A DNA stretch of 26,073 bases from CAZBWS01 sp964495705 (lineage in GTDB: Bacteria; Pseudomonadota; Gammaproteobacteria; HTCC5015), in contig CAZBWS010000032.1 in assembly GCA_964495705.1 (NCBI GenBank), positions 1 to 26,073 on the forward strand, written 5' to 3'. Position numbers and translations under genes: made by a program. The notes under the pieces were generated by a model, which was given only the letters and a program-made list of their open reading frames with translations, had not been told where the DNA came from and searched no databases. Shown in pieces: positions 12,893 through 20,624 of the stretch. Numbering within the stretch: the stretch's first letter is position 1; the number at the start of each line of letters is the position of its first letter.

Positions 12893-15800
12893 ATGCCAAA
12901 GCGTACTGACATAAAAAGCGTTCTTATCATTGGAGCTGGTCCTATTGTGATCGGCCAAGCCTGTGAGTTTGACTACTCTGGTGCACAAGCCTGTAAGGCG
13001 CTGCGTGAGGAAGGCTATCGAGTGATCTTGGTTAACTCCAACCCTGCAACGATTATGACTGACCCTGATACGGCAGACGCAGTCTATATTGAGCCGATTC
13101 ACTGGCAGAATATTGAACAGATCATCGCCAAGGAAAAGCCCGACGCAGTGCTGCCGACCATGGGCGGACAGACGGCCTTGAATACCGCGTTGGACTTGGA
13201 TAAATACGGCGTACTGGAGAAGTATGGCGTAGAAATGATTGGCGCAACCAAAGACGCTATCGATATGGCGGAAGATCGCGCTAAGTTTCGTACGGCGATG
13301 GACGAAATTGGCTTGGATTCAACCCGTGCCTTTATGGCCAATACGGTAGAAGAAGCGCAAGCCGCCTTGGATGAAATTGGCTTTCCAGTTGTTATCCGTC
13401 CTTCATTTACCATGGGTGGCAGCGGCGGTGGTATTGCCTATAACAAGCAAGAGTTCTCTGACATTGTACGCAGTGGTTTAGAGTTGTCTCCCACCTCAGA
13501 GATTCAATTAGAAGAGTCTATTCTCGGTTGGAAAGAGTATGAGATGGAAGTGGTGCGTGATCGCAACGATAACTGCATTATTATCTGCTCGATCGAAAAC
13601 TTTGACCCTATGGGTGTCCACACTGGCGACTCAATAACGGTAGCGCCTGCACAGACATTGACGGATAAAGAATACCAAATCATGCGCGACGCTTCTTTGG
13701 CCGTATTGCGCAAAATTGGTGTAGAGACGGGTGGTTCCAACGTACAGTTTGCTGTTAACCCTGATAACGGCCGCCTGATCATTATTGAAATGAACCCACG
13801 CGTATCTCGTTCATCGGCACTGGCGTCTAAGGCGACGGGCTTCCCGATTGCAAAAGTTGCGGCGAAGCTAGCGATTGGCTTTACCCTTGATGAGCTACAG
13901 AATGAAATTACTGGTGGTGCAACACCGGCGTCATTTGAGCCTACCATTGACTACGTTGTTACCAAAATCCCTCGTTTTGCCTTTGAGAAATTTGCCGCTG
14001 CCGATGACCGCTTAACGACACAGATGAAGTCTGTGGGTGAGGTGATGGCGATGGGCCGCAACCAGCAGGAGTCTTTGCAAAAAGCTCTGCGCGGCCTAGA
14101 AATTGATATGGATGGCTTTAATCCTATCGTTGATCGCGACTTACCCCTTGATGAAGCAAAGGCCTTAATCGAGCGTGAATTGCGCCAGCCACGTGCCATG
14201 CGCATTTGGTATGTAGCTGATGCTTTCCGCTATGGTTATAGCATGGACGAGGTCTTTGATATAACGAAGATCGACAAGTGGTTCCTTTCTCAAATCGAAG
14301 AGCTGATTCAAATAGAGCAAGGCTTAGAAGGCCGCCCACTAGATAGCTTGAACAAGCACACCTTGTATCAGCTCAAGCGTAAAGGCTTTTCAGATCGCCG
14401 TTTGGCTCAGGTACTGGATACTGATGAGCAGTCGGTGCGTGCCTTGCGCCATGCGCTGGGCGTACGCCCTGTTTACAAGCGCGTGGATACCTGCGCCGCT
14501 GAATTTTCTTCAGATACGGCATATATGTATTCCACTTACGAAGAAGAGTGTGAAGCAAACCCCTCTGACAAGAAAAAGATTGTTGTACTTGGTGGTGGCC
14601 CGAACCGGATTGGTCAAGGTATCGAGTTTGACTACTGCTGTGTACACGCGGCCTTTGCCCTGCGCGATGATGGCTTTGAGACGATCATGGTCAACTGTAA
14701 TCCTGAGACAGTTTCAACAGACTACGATACCTCGGATCGTTTGTACTTTGAATCTCTAACGCTGGAAGATGTGCTAGAGATTATTGAGCTTGAAAAGCCT
14801 GAGGGCGTGATTGTTCAATACGGTGGACAAACACCGTTGAAGCTAGCGCAAGGCTTAGAAGCTGCTGGTGTCCCGATTATTGGCACTTCCCCTGATTCTA
14901 TTGACTTGGCGGAAGACCGTGAACGCTTCCAACAGATGATCGAAAAGCTAGCACTGAAGCAGCCACCGAACCGCACGGCGCGCACCGTTGAAGAAGCATT
15001 GAGCTTAGCCGATGAAATCGGTTATCCACTAGTTGTGCGTCCATCCTATGTATTAGGTGGCCGCGCAATGGAAATCGTCTCTGACCGCGAAGATTTGAAC
15101 CGCTATATGCATGAGGCAGTGAGCGTATCCAACGAGTCGCCTGTACTGTTGGATCGCTTTTTGAACGATGCAATTGAAGTCGATGTCGATGCCATTGTGG
15201 ACGCTGAAGGTGAGGTATTAATCGGTGGTGTTATGGAACATATCGAAGAGGCTGGTGTTCACTCTGGCGACTCGGCCTGTTCATTGCCGCCTTATACTCT
15301 AGATCAGGCTACGCAAGATGAGCTTCGCCGCCAAGTGGCTGTTATGGGACGCGAGCTAAATGTTGTGGGTTTGATGAATACTCAGTTCGCTATTCAAGGT
15401 GAAAATGTTTATGTGCTTGAGGTCAACCCGCGTGCTTCACGTTCGGTGCCTTTTGTGTCTAAAGTATGCGGATTGCCTCTAGCGAAGATTGCGGCGCGTT
15501 GTATGGCAGGTATTACCTTGGCAGAACAGGGCGTTACTGAGGAAGTGGTACCTGAGTACTATTCGGTGAAAGAGTCAGTATTCCCTTTCATTAAATTTCC
15601 TGGTGTTGATGCCTTGCTCGGCCCGGAGATGAAGTCTACGGGTGAAGTCATGGGTGTGGGCAAAACCTTTGGTGAAGCCTTTGCTAAGGCGCAAAGAGGC
15701 GCAAGCGCGCAACTGCCTAGCACAGGTAAGGCCTTCATTTCGGTACGTGAACAAGACAAGGCAGGTGCGGTAGAGGTTGCTAAACAGCTACAAGAGAAAG

Positions 15801-16123
15801 GCTTTGATATTGTCGCCACGGAAGGTACAGCTGCATTGATGAAAAGTGCTGGTGTAGCCGTGACAGTGGTGAATAAGGTTACTCAAGGTCGCCCACATAT
15901 TGTCGATATGATTAAGAATGCAGAAATTTCCTTGATCGTGAATACAACCGAGGGTAAGCAGTCAATCAAAGACTCGTATACTATTCGCAGAGAAGCGATG
16001 AATTTAGGTCTAAGTACCTATACTACTCTATCAGGTGCTAAAGCCGCATGCATGGCTATAGATCATATTGATAATTGTGAAGTTAATTGCTTGCAAGATT
16101 TGCATGCATCATTAAACAAGTAG
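12893..16123 (+). CDS. carB: Carbamoyl-phosphate synthase large subunit
   Basis: Synthetase subunit that makes carbamoyl phosphate from bicarbonate, ammonia delivered by CarA, and two ATP. At 1076 residues it is full length (E. coli 1073). The duplicated architecture is visible. The first half opens with IIGAGPIVIGQACEFDYSG and has the ATP-grasp loop GGSGGG. The second opens with LGGGPNRIGQGIEFDYC (about residue 563) with the loop LGGRAMEIV. Each half ends with an NPR motif (MNPRVSRSSALASKATG and VNPRASRSVPFVSK). The last 140 residues form the MGS-like allosteric domain, where UMP and ornithine bind in E. coli. GTGAGAGA precedes the ATG. greA follows after 10 bases, so carA-carB-greA is probably one transcript. 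Confidence 0.98.
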   Translation: MPKRTDIKSVLIIGAGPIVIGQACEFDYSGAQACKALREEGYRVILVNSNPATIMTDPDTADAVYIEPIHWQNIEQIIAKEKPDAVLPTMGGQTALNTALDLDKYGVLEKYGVEMIGATKDAIDMAEDRAKFRTAMDEIGLDSTRAFMANTVEEAQAALDEIGFPVVIRPSFTMGGSGGGIAYNKQEFSDIVRSGLELSPTSEIQLEESILGWKEYEMEVVRDRNDNCIIICSIENFDPMGVHTGDSITVAPAQTLTDKEYQIMRDASLAVLRKIGVETGGSNVQFAVNPDNGRLIIIEMNPRVSRSSALASKATGFPIAKVAAKLAIGFTLDELQNEITGGATPASFEPTIDYVVTKIPRFAFEKFAAADDRLTTQMKSVGEVMAMGRNQQESLQKALRGLEIDMDGFNPIVDRDLPLDEAKALIERELRQPRAMRIWYVADAFRYGYSMDEVFDITKIDKWFLSQIEELIQIEQGLEGRPLDSLNKHTLYQLKRKGFSDRRLAQVLDTDEQSVRALRHALGVRPVYKRVDTCAAEFSSDTAYMYSTYEEECEANPSDKKKIVVLGGGPNRIGQGIEFDYCCVHAAFALRDDGFETIMVNCNPETVSTDYDTSDRLYFESLTLEDVLEIIELEKPEGVIVQYGGQTPLKLAQGLEAAGVPIIGTSPDSIDLAEDRERFQQMIEKLALKQPPNRTARTVEEALSLADEIGYPLVVRPSYVLGGRAMEIVSDREDLNRYMHEAVSVSNESPVLLDRFLNDAIEVDVDAIVDAEGEVLIGGVMEHIEEAGVHSGDSACSLPPYTLDQATQDELRRQVAVMGRELNVVGLMNTQFAIQGENVYVLEVNPRASRSVPFVSKVCGLPLAKIAARCMAGITLAEQGVTEEVVPEYYSVKESVFPFIKFPGVDALLGPEMKSTGEVMGVGKTFGEAFAKAQRGASAQLPSTGKAFISVREQDKAGAVEVAKQLQEKGFDIVATEGTAALMKSAGVAVTVVNKVTQGRPHIVDMIKNAEISLIVNTTEGKQSIKDSYTIRREAMNLGLSTYTTLSGAKAACMAIDHIDNCEVNCLQDLHASLNK

Positions 16124-16133
16124 GAGGGGAGTA

Positions 16134-16610
16134 ATGGATAAATTTCCAATGACGGTTGAGGGTGAAGAAGCCCTACGTGCAGAGCTAACTGAGTTGAAAA
16201 CAGTAGTGCGTCCACGTATTGTGAATGATATTGCTGTCGCCCGTGAACACGGTGATTTAAAAGAAAATGCCGAATACCATGCAGCACGTGAGCAGCAAAG
16301 CTTTGCCGAAGGCCGTATCCAAGAGCTAGAAGTTAAGCTGGGTAGCGCGCAAGTTATTGATGTGAAGTCTATGCCAAATACGGGTAAGGTGATCTTCGGT
16401 ACCACGGTTGATGTGGTCGACATGGATAGTGATGAAGAGGTTAGTTATAAAATCGTCGGCGAAGATCAAGCTGATATCGCCCAAGGAATGATATCTTATA
16501 CCTCACCTGTAGCGCGTGCTTTTATTGGCAAAGAAGAGGGCGATACAACGACGGTGAAAGCGCCTGCTGGTGATCGAGAGTACGAAATATTAGCTGTTCA
16601 CTATAAGTAG
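16134..16610 (+). CDS. greA: Transcription elongation factor GreA
   Basis: Binds RNA polymerase through the secondary channel and stimulates cleavage of backtracked transcripts. The 158-residue length equals the E. coli protein. The N-terminal antiparallel coiled coil contains AREHGDLKENAEYHAAREQQ, whose tip residues Asp41 and Glu44 coordinate the catalytic magnesium. The C-terminal FKBP-like domain has GKVIFGTTV, SDEEVSYKIVG and SPVARAFIGKEEGD. A strong ribosome binding site, GGAGGGGAG, lies directly upstream, just after the carB stop. The 3' end overlaps the convergent GspF-like gene by 10 bases. Confidence 0.98.
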   Translation: MDKFPMTVEGEEALRAELTELKTVVRPRIVNDIAVAREHGDLKENAEYHAAREQQSFAEGRIQELEVKLGSAQVIDVKSMPNTGKVIFGTTVDVVDMDSDEEVSYKIVGEDQADIAQGMISYTSPVARAFIGKEEGDTTTVKAPAGDREYEILAVHYK

Positions 16611-17560
16611 CTACCCAGTTTAAGTAGCTGAAAGGCTGCATAGCTGAATAAAAACCCCGCCGTTACTGCTAAGGTACGTGCGGGTATTTTTATGTCTTCT
16701 TTTACCTTGCTTTCAGATTTGATGATTTGATTGGCTTTAAAGCGAATTAGGGCGCCTGGTACTTGGTTGGCTTTTTCCGCAGCATGTAAGATATTGATAT
16801 AGCTTTCGGGGAAATATTCACAGCGCTTTAATGAATCAACAAAAGTATCACGGCGTTGCATGCGCACCATGATGACACCTAGGCTATTGCGAATAATAGG
16901 ATTTTGAACTTGGTGTACGCTGTTTTCAATAGATTGTCGCCAGTTATAGCCACATAGTTTCATCATCCCTGTACTTTCTAAAAAACTGCCCATTTCATTG
17001 TTGATGTGATTGGGGCCAATAGACGGCGTTTTAAGCAACAGCTTAGGTATGCCTAGGTCTTGCGAAAACTTACTAGCAATTAAATGTTTAGGATGGTCTA
17101 GCAGCCATAGAATAGGCATTAATATGGCTAGAGGGATAATTGTTTGCAGCAGATAAGTCTCGACACCTGTTTTGTTGTAATAAAGCTCAGGAAAGGGAGC
17201 GATGATGATGCCGACTAAGACGGCAAAGCAGAATGGCCATAGGTACTTGAAGTGTGAACGGCGGTTAATACGTAGCTCATAATAAGTGGTAAAGGTGCGT
17301 AGTGCGGCAAGCAGGCGGCCGTTTTCTATGGCCGTTTTTATAGCCTTAGATTCGCGTTGGTCAAATAGGCCTACCTTGAGGCCAGCAACAGCAAAAGAGC
17401 TATTTTTTTTCACCTCAATCGCCGCCTGTGCACAGAGGTCTTTAAGATCAGCAGGGCCTTTTTGGGAGATTAGTAAAAATAACTCCGGTTCTTTGGTCTT
17501 ATGCTCGACGGCTTGAGCAAGCAGCTTAAATAAGCTGAGTTTTTGACGTGATTTTAACAT
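16601..17560 (-). CDS. Orphan GspF/PilC-like inner-membrane protein
   Basis: 319 residues with the two-domain layout of type II secretion/type IV pilus platform proteins (T2SSF family). A first cytoplasmic helical domain (about 1-105) is followed by a membrane segment (about 106-125), a short loop, a second segment (about 137-157), a second cytoplasmic domain (about 185-290, with ESYINILHAAEKANQVPGAL resembling the family's AGE-type motif) and a final segment (about 295-315). Canonical GspF/PilC is about 400 residues, so the N-terminal domain is short. No secretion ATPase, pseudopilin or secretin gene is in the window. It may work with a pilus apparatus encoded elsewhere or be a diverged relic. 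The assignment rests on pattern and topology. Confidence 0.6.
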   Translation of the reverse strand: MLKSRQKLSLFKLLAQAVEHKTKEPELFLLISQKGPADLKDLCAQAAIEVKKNSSFAVAGLKVGLFDQRESKAIKTAIENGRLLAALRTFTTYYELRINRRSHFKYLWPFCFAVLVGIIIAPFPELYYNKTGVETYLLQTIIPLAILMPILWLLDHPKHLIASKFSQDLGIPKLLLKTPSIGPNHINNEMGSFLESTGMMKLCGYNWRQSIENSVHQVQNPIIRNSLGVIMVRMQRRDTFVDSLKRCEYFPESYINILHAAEKANQVPGALIRFKANQIIKSESKVKEDIKIPARTLAVTAGFLFSYAAFQLLKLGSYL

Positions 17561-17623
17561 TGGCCCGTATTCTTTTTATCTGCACGCCCTTTGTGGAGGC
17601 AGGTGCAGCTAAAAATATCTGTT

Positions 17624-18106
17624 TTAGTAGCTAAGTCCAAGTCTTCTGTAGATGTAGCCCATAAAAAAAGCCGGCCCAACCATAAGAAATACGAGGTCTT
17701 TAAAGAATGATGGCTTCGCACCTTCGATTTTATGACCGATGAATTGAAAAACCCAAGCAATAGCAAACAGTATTAAGGACATCGTCCAAGTCGGGATGCT
17801 ACTGGCGACCCCGCTGTTGCTGTAGGTGAATAAAATAGCTATACAGAGGCCTAAAAATAAAGCCAGACCGATGGCGAGCCGAGCAGAGAATAGCAGATAA
17901 AAGGCCAGTGAAAATGCAATGCCCACATAGGCCCAATTAAAGCCTAGCGATGACAAGCCTCTGGGGACAGGAATATCCCAGAGTAATCCAATGATCGTTA
18001 AAAAAATAATAGGTACCGCAAACCAGTGAATAAGCTTATTAGTTTTGTTTTTATGGCTTACACCGTATTCGGCAAACCATTCATTGGCAGTTTTATTCGC
18101 GATCAT
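17624..18106 (-). CDS. Mpo1-like (DUF962) membrane protein
   Basis: 160 residues with about four membrane segments. The N-terminal motif HKNKTNKLIHW (His18, Asn23, His27) followed by a Pro, and the later QFIGHKIEGAKP (His125, Glu128), are the signature of the DUF962/Mpo1 family. In yeast, Mpo1 is an iron-dependent dioxygenase acting on 2-hydroxy fatty acids in alpha-oxidation; the bacterial members are little characterised. The ribosome binding site GGAG lies 7 bases before ATG. It is on the minus strand, 46 bases downstream of the symporter gene and 63 bases upstream of the GspF-like gene, possibly in one transcript. A tgcac-type inverted repeat (17580-17608) lies in the second gap but lacks a T-run on this strand. 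Confidence 0.82.
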   Translation of the reverse strand: MIANKTANEWFAEYGVSHKNKTNKLIHWFAVPIIFLTIIGLLWDIPVPRGLSSLGFNWAYVGIAFSLAFYLLFSARLAIGLALFLGLCIAILFTYSNSGVASSIPTWTMSLILFAIAWVFQFIGHKIEGAKPSFFKDLVFLMVGPAFFMGYIYRRLGLSY

Positions 18107-18152
18107 AGTTATCTCCAGTCAAGCCTAGACGTTAGCACAAGCTGATGGGAGA

Positions 18153-19439
18153 TCAAGCTCCGGCTTGTTTCGTTGTGTTGGCCAGGTCATCGCTGTCGAA
18201 AGTGGATTGGTCAAGCAGGTTTTCCGAACGTGCGATAGCACAGCTTATAACGGCATCGCCCGTGATGTTTACGGCCGTTCGAACCATGTCTAGGATGCGG
18301 TCGACACCGATGATTAGAGCAATACCTTCTACGGGCAAATTAACTTGATTGAGCACCATGGCGAGGGTGATAAGTCCGACTCCAGGCACGCCTGCTGTGC
18401 CAATAGAGGCTAAAGTAGCAGTGAGTATGACCATTAAAAAGTCACTCAAGCTTAGGTCAATGCCATATATGCCGGCAATGAATACCGTTGCAACGCCCTG
18501 CATGATGGCAGTGCCGTCCATATTGATAGTTGCACCGAGGGGAACAGTAAAGGAGGCAACACTGTTATCTACACCTAGCTTATCCTCTACGGTTCGCATG
18601 GTTACGGGGATCGTGGCGCTGCTGCTAGCTGTACTAAAGGCAAAACTAAGGGCAGGCATCATTTTCTTGAAAAAGCGTATGGGATCTAAGCGGGCAAACA
18701 GTTTTAGGATGACTGTGTAGGTGATGAGTGCGTGACAGAGCAGGGCGAATAACACGGTAAAAAAGTGCCCGCCGAGCTTGATGATGAGTTCTATGCCTTC
18801 GCTAGCAAAGGTTTTACTAATTAAGCAGAAAACGCCTAGGGGGGCTATCCGCATGACTAGCATCACAATATTAAGGATGATCTCATTGGCACTGACAAAT
18901 AATTGGCTGAGGTCTTTTGCTTTATCCCCTGTCTTGAGTATTCCTAAGCCGATAAAAATCGCGAAAATAATGATTTGCAGCATATTTCCTTGAGTCATTG
19001 CCTGTATCGGGTTGCTGGGAATGAGGTTGGTAATGATGTCTTTTAAAGAGGGGGCTTGTTTGGCAACAAATTCTTGTGCCGTGCTGATGTTCTTTTCCAT
19101 CTCAGGAATCAGTGCATAACCCAAGGAAAGGGCGACGGTAATAGCAACGGCCGTAGTGAATAAATACAGGGCAATCGCTTTGCCCCCGATACGCCCTAAC
19201 TTAGAAGTATCTCCCAATGCGGATACTCCCGTCACAAGGGATATAAATACCAATGGCACAACCATCATCTTCAATAATTTGATGAATAGGGTGCCGATGG
19301 TGGCGAAAACATCTGCAACTAATACATCGTGCCACCAGCTATCGGGAGCAGCAAAAAAATTGATCAGCAGGCCAAGGCTTGCACCTGCTGCTAAAGCAAG
19401 CAGAATTTGTGAGGTAAGGCTCAGTTTTGCTTGCGGCAT
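18153..19439 (-). CDS. Dicarboxylate/amino acid:cation symporter (DAACS family)
   Basis: 428-residue inner-membrane transporter of the GltP/DctA/GltPh family, which imports glutamate, aspartate or C4-dicarboxylates with protons or sodium. Diagnostic motifs are the serine-rich re-entrant loop AFSTASSSATIP (about 271-282), PLGATINMDGTA (about 305-316) in TM7, SIGTAGVPGVG in the second re-entrant loop, and DRILDMVRTAVNITGD (about 384-399) in TM8, which holds substrate-binding Asp, Arg and Asn residues. The ATG is 12 bases after the yhbY stop, so the two are probably cotranscribed. The exact substrate cannot be told from these motifs. Confidence 0.93.
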   Translation of the reverse strand: MPQAKLSLTSQILLALAAGASLGLLINFFAAPDSWWHDVLVADVFATIGTLFIKLLKMMVVPLVFISLVTGVSALGDTSKLGRIGGKAIALYLFTTAVAITVALSLGYALIPEMEKNISTAQEFVAKQAPSLKDIITNLIPSNPIQAMTQGNMLQIIIFAIFIGLGILKTGDKAKDLSQLFVSANEIILNIVMLVMRIAPLGVFCLISKTFASEGIELIIKLGGHFFTVLFALLCHALITYTVILKLFARLDPIRFFKKMMPALSFAFSTASSSATIPVTMRTVEDKLGVDNSVASFTVPLGATINMDGTAIMQGVATVFIAGIYGIDLSLSDFLMVILTATLASIGTAGVPGVGLITLAMVLNQVNLPVEGIALIIGVDRILDMVRTAVNITGDAVISCAIARSENLLDQSTFDSDDLANTTKQAGA

Positions 19440-19451
19440 AGGGCGTCCAGC

Positions 19452-19751
19452 TTAAATTTTAGGGATATCTATTTTGATTCTATTGGGGTTGCGCTTGAAG
19501 ATAGTTGCTACCTTGCCAATGGTTTGTACGTGCACAGCCTTATTCGCAGTACAGATAGCATCAACTACTGCCTTTCTATCTTCGTTCTCAACGCCGGCTA
19601 GCTTAATTTTGATGAGTTCATGGAACTTAAGAGCTCCTGTAATCTCGCTTTCAACATTGTCGGTTACGCCGTGCTGACCAATAGTAACGATTGGTTTAAT
19701 TGCGTGGGCAAGGCCGCGCAGGTGTTTGATTTGCTTGCTGTTTAATTGCAT
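19452..19751 (-). CDS. yhbY: RNA-binding ribosome assembly protein YhbY
   Basis: 99-residue CRM-domain protein that associates with pre-50S ribosomal particles. Its opening LNSKQIKHLRGLAHAIKPIVTIG, then HELIKIKLAG and VQTIGKVATIFKRN, match E. coli YhbY (97 residues). The family's GxxG loop is seen as GQHG. It is divergent from rlmE across about 170 bases, the same arrangement as in E. coli. Downstream on the same strand it continues into a symporter gene, which is not the usual neighbour and points to local rearrangement between greA and yhbY. Confidence 0.96.
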   Translation of the reverse strand: MQLNSKQIKHLRGLAHAIKPIVTIGQHGVTDNVESEITGALKFHELIKIKLAGVENEDRKAVVDAICTANKAVHVQTIGKVATIFKRNPNRIKIDIPKI

Positions 19752-19921
19752 TTACTGAAATTTCTTAGGGAAGCTACTCGCTGCTGCTAGTGCTTCTAAT
19801 ATAAAAGGTTGCTTAGTTTACCACTTTCATAGCTATAGAGGGCTTTTCCTGTGCTTTATTTGTATAAAGTATCCCCGTCTAGCTGGTAAACTACGCGTAT
19901 ATAAAGCGATGTGGAAAAATA

Positions 19922-20539
19922 ATGGCAAAAAGCGTAAGTAGTTCACGCTGGATGAAAGAGCATTTTGATGATGAGTATGTCCTGCGAGCACAGCAAGAGG
20001 GTTATCGGTCGAGGGCTATTTATAAGCTTAAAGAAATTGATGAGAAGGCCAAGTTAATTAAACCCCATATGCGAGTGGTGGACTTAGGCGCCGCCCCGGG
20101 CGGGTGGACTCAGTATGTAGCCGAGAAGGTTGGTAAATCGGGTGCTGTAGTGGCCAGTGATATTCTCGATATGGAGCCTATACCTGGAGTGAGTGTGGTG
20201 ACAGGGGACTTTCGTGAAGAGGTGGTTTTAAACGCCATTATTGAGGCGCTAGATAATAACCAGCCAGACCTTGTAATTTCCGATATGGCCCCCAACTTTA
20301 GTGGTATGGCGGCAGATCAGCCCCGTTCCATGTACTTGGTGGAATTGGCCTTAGATTTGGCTAGGCAAACATTAAAGCCTGGCGGCGCTTTTCTGTGTAA
20401 GGTTTTTCAGGGTGAAGGCTCTGAAGAATATTTTCGCGATTTAAAGACCAGCTTTAAAGTTGTGCAGATAAAAAAACCAAAAGCTTCACGTGCACGAAGT
20501 CGAGAAGTGTATGTATTAGCCCTAGGCTTTAAAGCCTAG
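19922..20539 (+). CDS. rlmE: 23S rRNA 2'-O-ribose methyltransferase RlmE
   Basis: Methylates the ribose of U2552 in 23S rRNA (E. coli numbering) within the 50S subunit, using S-adenosylmethionine. The 205-residue length is near the E. coli 209. The SAM-binding motif is DLGAAPGGW (54-62). The catalytic K-D-K-E tetrad is present as Lys35, Asp121 (SDMAPN), Lys160 (CKVFQGEG) and Glu195 (SREVYV). The divergent spacer shared with yhbY has a TATATAAA stretch (19898-19905) as a possible -10 region, without a good -35. ftsH follows after 85 bases, the standard rlmE-ftsH order. Confidence 0.97.
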   Translation: MAKSVSSSRWMKEHFDDEYVLRAQQEGYRSRAIYKLKEIDEKAKLIKPHMRVVDLGAAPGGWTQYVAEKVGKSGAVVASDILDMEPIPGVSVVTGDFREEVVLNAIIEALDNNQPDLVISDMAPNFSGMAADQPRSMYLVELALDLARQTLKPGGAFLCKVFQGEGSEEYFRDLKTSFKVVQIKKPKASRARSREVYVLALGFKA

Positions 20540-20540
20540 G
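20521..20540. repeat. 20-bp perfect palindrome at rlmE stop
   Basis: cctaggcttt followed immediately by its complement aaagcctagg, spanning the last codons and stop of rlmE. In RNA it would give a 7-bp stem with a 6-base loop. No T-run follows, so it is not a typical terminator. Part of it is coding (Gly-Phe-Lys-Ala). Confidence 0.6.
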
Positions 20541-20550
20541 TAATTGATGA

Positions 20551-20562
20551 ATGCGGATAGGC
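20551..20562 (+). repeat. Intergenic motif ATGCGGATAGGC, rlmE-ftsH copy
   Basis: Exact 12-base match to the motif at 1722 and 12799, located 11 bases after the rlmE stop in the 85-base spacer before ftsH. Confidence 0.55.
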
Positions 20563-20624
20563 TTTAACGTATAGTCTTACGCTATTCCAGTATCACCTTG
20601 TGTGAGTTTAAAGAGAATTGAACG

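Noticed and set aside
13504..13947. Long minus-strand open frame inside carB
   Set aside because: It is opposite a fully conserved part of carB, has no recognisable motif and no start context.
17580..17608. Terminator for the Mpo1-like gene
   Set aside because: The 6-bp inverted repeat is not followed by a T-run on the minus strand.
18844..18854. Inverted copy of the ATGCGGATAGC motif
   Set aside because: It lies inside the symporter gene and encodes Met-Arg-Ile-Ala of the conserved MRIAPLGVF stretch, so protein conservation explains it.
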